NCBI GenBank assembly: GCA_027924645.1
Contig: BSBN01000809.1
Coordinates: 48,948,001 to 49,012,000, forward strand
Source: Cunninghamia lanceolata
Lineage: Eukaryota > Streptophyta > Pinopsida > Cupressales > Cupressaceae
Direction: 5' to 3'
DNA length: 64,000 bases
Each line of letters starts with the position of its first letter. The stretch's first letter is position 1. The notes beneath the pieces are model-generated. The model saw only the letters and a list, made by a program, of their open reading frames with translations. It did not search any database and was not told the origin of the DNA. A program made the position numbers and the translations under genes. Of this stretch, positions 58,030 to 64,000 are shown one piece after another.

Positions 58030-58810
58030 TGGCACACAATGGCTGAACGTGTGATGAGGCGATGGGTCAAATTGCAATGCATATATCAAAGAATATACAT
58101 TCCCTACTATTGAGGATTATCTGGTAAAATTCAAGTCCTTACGTTCTCAATTGTTGGGGTGTGGGAAAGAAAAAGATGATAAGGAATGTATTTTCTTGAT
58201 TTTGTCAAAATTAATGGGTGTTTTTTCATAATTTGCTACTTCCTTTTATTCTACAATGGATGGGTTGGGAACTAGATTTGTTATGCCATCCTTTGAGACA
58301 TTTTGTGAAATATTGACAAGAGAACAATACAAACTTCGTCAATCCGATATCACTAAGTCTCATGCATTAGTTGCTTCTACATTCAAGGAAAAAGGAAAGA
58401 ATAAGAAGGATAAACCCAAAATAGAATCAAATGAGCCTTCCTCTAAAGAGACACATCCTAAGAAGGAGAGGCCCAAATGAATTTTTTGCAAAAAAGAGGG
58501 CCATAGTGAACAAAGTTGTTATAAGAAGGAAATTCATGAGTTCAAACAATTGCTCAAGGAACATAATATAACCCCTCCTTCCTCATCTAGTTCACCTCCT
58601 CCTTCTAACAAAAATAAGAATAAGGATAGGGATACTTCCCCCAACTTCAAAGGAAAAGGACATGCCCTAATTACTACTCATGCATCCAGAGATGTCAGAT
58701 GGATCATTGATTCAGGGGCTTTAGTACACATTACTCGATCACCTGATTTAATAGTTCCAGGTACTCTTAGAGAACCCTATTATGATAGATTCATGGTTGC
58801 TAACAATTAG
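58030..58810 (+). pseudogene. Gag-protease remains of the LTR element
   Basis: The frame reads DYLVKFKSLRSQLLG and ECIFLILSKLMGVF, a stop, then the 58256 segment (DGLGTRFVMPSFETF...LREQ) typical of copia gag. The zinc knuckle IFCKKEGHSEQSC lacks its first Cys because TGA replaces that codon (58478-58480). Protease: WIIDSGALVHITRSPD. It ends at TAG near 58810. Confidence 0.8.
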
Positions 58811-59700
58811 GTGGTTCAAGTTTCTACCATAGGAGAGATTAATTTGGGTGATGGTTTGGTTTCCAATGTACATTGTATACCTAAAATTGCCCATAATATA
58901 TTATCAGTATATCAGATAACATAGGCAGGTAATACAATGGAGTTTACCTCTGACTCAGTGTTTATTGGTCATGCTTCAGGAGAGTTGTTTGTAGTAGGTA
59001 GGGCTGATCATCAGTCTAAGGTATATATCTTTGATCATTTTATTGATGATGATGATCCTTATGTTCCTTTGACTCCACCATCCAATGTGCGGAGTAATTC
59101 AGTTCCTCTTCATGGGTTTGTTGATTGGATCACTATACCACCATCACCTGCCACATCAGAGTCGACATAAGACATCATCAGTTCTTCCAATATGAGTTCT
59201 TCTCTTAAGTAGGTTGATCATAGTATTCCAGATCTTGCTTTGGTTGATGAGTATATGGCAGGTTTATCAGACTTGTTTGTGGAGACTCATCTTGGAGATT
59301 TGGAAGACAAATTTGAGGGTATATCCCTCCTATTTGATGATAGTTGTGGTACAACTATTGTCACACCATCTTTGTCTTTGGAGAATGGTCTATATTAGTT
59401 TCCACATAGTTCCAATTTGTCACCTTCTTTCTTGATTGGGGATGTACTTGATTGGCTTGTGGCATCATTATTCTATCTGGACAAGGAGACACATGAGCAT
59501 TTTTCAGAGACAACATCATTCTTCATGCTTCCATCTTTCAATTCCTATCTGGAGTGGGAAGCATACCTGCATATATACATGGTTTTGTTTCTTCCAAAAG
59601 GGAGACAAGTTGTTTGTCGACATTGGATCATGTTCTGTCCTCAGGCACTTACCATTTTTGTAGGTGATTACACATTGTAGGGGGGCTACATAGTCTCTCT
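58811..59700 (+). pseudogene. Post-protease degraded coding region
   Basis: After the protease stop the frame continues with NLGDGLVSNVHCIPKI..NILSV and FTSDSVFIGHASGELFVVGR, the usual stretch between copia protease and integrase, with several stops. From ~59200 acidic peptides appear (DLFVETHLGDLEDKFEG) that I do not recognise. No integrase zinc finger or RT follows. Confidence 0.55.
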
Positions 59701-59910
59701 CTTTCCCTCTTATGGGGGGCATTGATTATATATACATGATGTATGCAAAACTTGGGGGCTATTAGTGAGTCCACTATACATCATTTCATTTTTCACATAT
59801 TTGTGAATGGGTACCTAACATGGCCTAGTTGCTAGGACCCATATATATTGCATTTTGCATGTTAAGATTTGCATAATAATTATTCTCCCTAAGTTTGCAC
59901 TTAAGGGGGG

Positions 59911-60157
59911 TGTTAAAGTATTAAGTTTAACATAGGGAAATTAGTTTTTCCCGTTAGGTGGTTTTTTACCTGTAGGGTAGTTTTCCTGTATCAGGTAGTT
60001 GTTCACCCATCATATATTTTCTTTCCTTTAAGTAGGCACATTTGTACATCTGTAAATAATCAATGAATCATCTGTTTTCTTCTCGTATCAAGCTTTTCAT
60101 TGTTCTCTTGTGGTGAATTATCTTCCTAGTTGATCTTGGCTCTTGCTTATCCCAACA
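59911..60157 (+). repeat. 3' LTR of the gag-protease element
   Basis: Preceded by the polypurine tract. It differs from the 5' LTR at roughly a dozen positions by eye. Confidence 0.9.
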
Positions 60158-60162
60158 AATAT

Positions 60163-61257
60163 AATCCACTTCAAGAGGAATTGGAAAAGATAAAATTTAA
60201 AACTCCTCATAGCTCGCATCACCACATTTTAAAATTGTTGTTGTTCCAAACGTGCTTTGTGATAACAATCTTCAACCTCATGCTCAATAGTAATAACAAT
60301 AGTAGTGGGTGAAAGTTCAGAGCTACGTCACACTTTGGGCTGTGAAACAATTTCACCCCAAAATATTTCTGGCAAAAATGTTTCTCCCAAAACGTGGTCC
60401 CTGTGTGACCATAAGAGTTTTGATCAAAACTTTTTCAGTATAAACTATTGAATCTATATAATTTGATGTCAACTTTGAAAAACATATTCATTTATATAGA
60501 AAGTTTGGGGTGAAAAGGTTGAGGGTGAAAGAGTTTTGATCAACACAAATTCAACTTCAACTCTAGATTTCTTCAACCAAGGGTATTTTCATGAAAATCT
60601 AAAAATGTCAAATGATTGCATAGATCTGTATTGAGCAAACCCAGAAAAGTGTCCATTGATACTAGGTCTAGATTTGTAGATTCGGCTATAATTGATTCCA
60701 AATTGACTTTTAATGGGCCAAACATCTACAGATATACTATGTAAGCTGAATTTGTTTTTTAGTTATGCTCATAGTTTTTTATTTATTTCCAATCATCATA
60801 GTGATAGGTTCTTAGTAGGCAATGATATATATCAGATCACAAAGAGATATGTTGTTAGTTTTTTATTTCTTTCCAATAATCAAAGGGATAGGTTCTTAGT
60901 AGGTAGTGAATGTTTGTCAAATGTGTAGTATGGTTGGCCACTCTATTGTTGTTTGTTTGGGCATTGGGAGGAAGGAGCAGGTTTGGAGAAGGAAGGAAAC
61001 TCCCTAAGAGAAAGATGAGTTGCCTTCCTCAAAAAAGGTAAATGATATTGTGTCAATTTTTGTTTATCCCATTCATTTTTACCTTTATGTTTTCTTTAAT
61101 TATTTTACATTTTTTGTATTGGTTGTGTTTCAGGATGTAACTAAGCTAGGATGTATTGTGTGTATCCATATTGAGGAAGCAATAATTTTTTAAAATGTAA
61201 ATGTTATTTTGTTTATGTTTAAATTTATTGACTTGGTTAAGTTTACTATATAAAATA
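60163..61257. other. Non-coding flank with a two-copy 84-bp repeat
   Basis: AGTTTTTTATTT(A/C)TTTCCAAT...GATAGGTTCTTAGTAGG occurs at ~60773 and ~60857. No supported gene. Confidence 0.5.
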
Positions 61258-62445
61258 ATTTATTAAATGGAAAGCTATTGGAAGTGTATAATTTATTTCA
61301 GTTATATAGTCAATCAAAATGTTCTAATTTTTTTGTTTTAGAGTTTTTTAAATTTTATTTTTGTTAGATTTTAAAATACAAACTCAAACACCTCCTTTGC
61401 TTACAAATTATGTGGAGAATACTTGATTCTCTAGCCAAGTGAACGTTATTTTCATATATGAACACATTTTCTATAGAAGGCATTCTTCTTTAATTGACTA
61501 TTAAGACATGGTTTTCTTATTGTTTTTTTATGAGTAGCGATAGCTGGGAACCAGCTGCCGCTGCTTCCCATTTGTACTTGCATTTTTTTTTTGCTTAAGC
61601 TTTCTTGTTGTTAAACTAGTCTCTTCAAAGTTGAATTAGATCTATAGTATTTGTAGAATTTTTACCGTCACACCAAAAGTATGTACTAGTGGTGGAGAGG
61701 GATCTCATCGTCGATATAGTCACTATGCCAACACCCCCCCACATGATAGAGCTAGATACAACCACGTACCATGTGGGATTTATACCCACTACGTACCACG
61801 TCGATAAGCCGAGCTTACGTGGATGAAGGGTCGAGGGCTCGAGGGACTCGAACCGATGACCTGTGCTCCGATACCATGTAGAATTTTTGCAGTCACACCA
61901 AAAGTATGTACTAGTGGTGGAGAGGGATCTCATCGTTGATATAGTTGCTACACCAAAAGTATTAAGTCTCCAAATGTTTTGTTGACAAGAAATCTCTATT
62001 GGAAGTGTATAATTTATTTCAGTTGTGTACATAATTAGAAGTTTATTAAATGGAAAGCTATTAGAAATGTATAATTAATTTTAGTTGTGTAGTCAATCAA
62101 AATGTTCTATTTTTTTTGTTTTAGAGATTTTTAAATTTTATTTTTCTTAAAAATACAAACTCAAACACTTTCTTTGCTCACAAATTATGTGGAGAATACT
62201 TGATTCTTTGGTCAGGTGAATATTATTTTCACATATGAGCACACATTCTACAAAAGAAATTCTTCTTAAATTAACTATAAAGGCATGGTTTTCTTATTTT
62301 TTTTAAGAGTAGCAACAACTGGGAACCAACTACCGATGCTTCCCATTTGTACTTGTATTTGTTTTTTTCTTAAGATTTCTCGCTGTTAAACTGGTCTCTT
62401 CAAAGTTGAAGTAGCTCTATAGTATTAAATCTCCAAATATTAGAA
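61258..62445. repeat. Tandem duplication, one copy carrying a TRIM
   Basis: Copy 1 (~61258-61651 plus 61959-61990) and copy 2 (~62040-62445) share TTATTAAATGGAAAGCTATT, GTGGAGAATACTTGATTCT, a GGGAACCA...GCTTCCCATTTGTACTTG block and TCTATAGTATTAA(G/A)TCTCC. Copy 1 is interrupted exactly at GTATT by the TRIM. Confidence 0.85.
61652..61958 (-). mobile_element. 307-bp TRIM retroelement with 82-bp LTRs
   Basis: LTRs 61652-61733 and 61877-61958 are both 82 bp. On the minus strand the PBS is TGGTATCGGAGC (61865-61876) and the PPT GTGGGGGGG. GTATT flanks both sides, and the paralogous empty site is at ~62420. The internal region holds a B-box-like GGTTCGAGTCC close to the PBS. No ORF. Confidence 0.9.
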
Positions 62446-64000
62446 TAAAGATGAGTCAATATTGTTTGCATAAATGTTTTTCCTACATGCTAAAATTACT
62501 TAGAGGCTTTGAATTACATTTTAAGACACTCTCAAAACAATGGAGGCAACTAGATAGATACACTAGAAAACAAGCATGGTCAACCATATAATGCAATGTG
62601 GTCTCCACCCTCCTAACACTTTTCAAAATGACACTACTTAGAGAAGAATAATGATTTCACTATACAATTAAAATTTCAATAGCGCTTTCCACTCTTGGAC
62701 TAACATGGGGCTAAAATATACTCCAAAACATATGAATCCAAAAGAAATGTACAAATTCCCTCCACTTAAAGATATACATACAAAATTTATTCAACAATCC
62801 ACTCGGTGTGTCCAATTTTGTGTCAAGGTTTGTAATAGTAGTAATATGTAGTCACTCAAAATATTACATAGCTATTTATTACACAACAAAATGTAATTAA
62901 AAAACCATATTTCTAAATTTCAAAACATAGCATGATAGCTAATACCATAGACAACTTCAAGAAGGATGCAGCAAAAAACTAATTACATAAATATACGCAA
63001 GAGGAGCCACTATATTCTAAGAATTGATACTCCCTTGCAATGCCTATAAATCAGAATTACACTACCTTCCTCAAACAATACAATGCCAACAAGCCATGAA
63101 ACACAATCACTTCTCAAAAAACATTTACTTTACAAATAGATACTCCCTTGCAATGCCTATAAATCACAAATTACAATACCTTTCTCAAACAATGCAATGC
63201 CAACAAGTCATGAAACACAAACACTACTCAAAAAATATTTAATTTACAAATGCCTATCGGCAAAACTGTTGTGCGTTCACACGTACAACTGCTAGTTATT
63301 AGTATATGGCTAACACAAGTTTATAAGCACGAGGCGACCTAGAAATTTCTCACCTAAACATTTCAGTGGGTAATGTATGTAATTTGATGTCTTTTTTATT
63401 TTATCTTTTCTAGTACAAGGTTATTTTTAATATATCATGGAAATATATATACAAGGTGGGGTTGAACATTATTGTTTTAATAATTAATTTAATGTGTAAT
63501 ATGTAATTGTAAAGAATAAAATTGTACATTTTATGGTTTTTATATTTTTGTTATTTATTTATTTATTATAAATGTATATTTATAATATTCAATTTAATTT
63601 ATTTGGTGTATTAATTGAGTTTAATTTTATAACCCACCAATTAATTATCACTATAGATCACTTAAATCCTTATCAATCATTACTGCCAAAATTTTCCTAC
63701 TTAGAGATATGCTGAATGATGCAACCACGTCCTTGGACTTAGAAATTTTTATTATTTTTTAAGTGATAAGAAATTCAGACTTTGAGTGACCATAAAAATT
63801 ATATATTTAATACAAAAGTTTAAAATCTTAATTGCAAAAAAAAAGGTACTTAGGAAAAATATTATTGTTCACTCAAAAAATTGATTTCCAATAAGAAAAA
63901 AATCATTTGTGTACTTATTTATAATAGATTTGTTAGAATTTTTATAAAATATTTAAGAGGTTATCTTTAGAGTATACTTTTAACCCAAAATATTCAAAAT
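62446..64000. other. Non-coding end of window with a two-copy 113-bp repeat
   Basis: GATACTCCCTTGCAATGCCT starts copies at ~63026 and ~63139, which run to ~63251. The remainder is AT-rich and holds no recognised gene. Confidence 0.6.

Larger units (their letters stand above)
56626..60157 (+). mobile_element. Gag-protease LTR element without RT/integrase
   Basis: LTRs at 56626-56872 and 59911-60157 are both 247 bp and ~95% identical, TGTTA...CCAACA. The AATAT duplication is perfect (56621-56625, 60158-60162). The PBS TGGTATTAGAGC is at 56873-56884 and the PPT CTTAAGGGGGG at 59900-59910. The interior has gag, zinc knuckle and protease remains but no integrase, RT or RNase H, so it depended on a partner. 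Its PPT and PBS resemble those of the TRIM array. Confidence 0.9.

Overview
The window reads as plant nuclear DNA, most likely from a large, repeat-rich gymnosperm-type genome (inference). Direct signs are degenerate plant telomere repeats (CCCTAAA type), spliceosomal introns, Ty1/copia and TRIM retroelements, a DUF4283/zinc-knuckle LINE-type ORF, and decayed members of plant families (RLP, PPR, ERF, DUF579). Nearly every recognisable coding region carries stops or frameshifts, so this is mostly an accessory landscape of transposons and gene relics. No gene in it is certainly intact.

Layout: 0.8-1.9 kb is an A-rich satellite-like repeat. 2.3-4.5 kb is a LINE-like ORF1-only insertion with a perfect 17-bp target duplication, sitting in a possible intron of an unidentified gene relic. 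7.2-30.6 kb (minus strand) is one Helentron-type (HLE2) rolling-circle transposon: two OTU-like domains, DUF6570, Helitron_like_N, Rep (HUH), PIF1-type helicase, AP-type endonuclease, and a separate RPA-like gene. Its reading frame is split by a 15.4-kb terminal-inverted-repeat transposon (12629-28049, 4-bp AATT duplication). That insert carries a seven-exon accessory gene, a Sola-like transposase gene with nonsense codons, four palindromic motifs, a 357-bp tandem repeat, and about 2.9 kb of telomere-like repeats in a ~1.06-kb higher-order pattern.

31-43.6 kb holds an unidentified degraded ORF, an ERF-type gene with an internally duplicated AP2 unit, two fragments of a DUF579 (glucuronoxylan methyltransferase-type) gene flanking a ~0.9-kb repeat also found at 5.9-6.8 kb, and a small candidate ORF. 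43.6-49.2 kb is a Ty1/copia element (minus strand) with a MITE-like insertion in one LTR and a 623-bp tandem duplication that doubles its primer-binding site. 49.4-52.3 kb is an LRR receptor-like protein pseudogene.

52.5-54.4 kb is a PPR pseudogene split exactly by an array of seven 135-bp LTRs of a tiny TRIM element. Each LTR contains a 72-nt tRNA-like Pol III module, and the array is arranged as an inverted palindrome flanked by a CTCCC duplication. 56.6-60.2 kb is a gag-protease-only LTR element with 247-bp LTRs and an AATAT duplication. 61.3-62.4 kb is a tandem duplication in which one copy holds a second 307-bp TRIM and the other is the empty site.

The two most unusual structures are the tRNA-bearing TRIM array and the giant TIR transposon nested in the Helentron.
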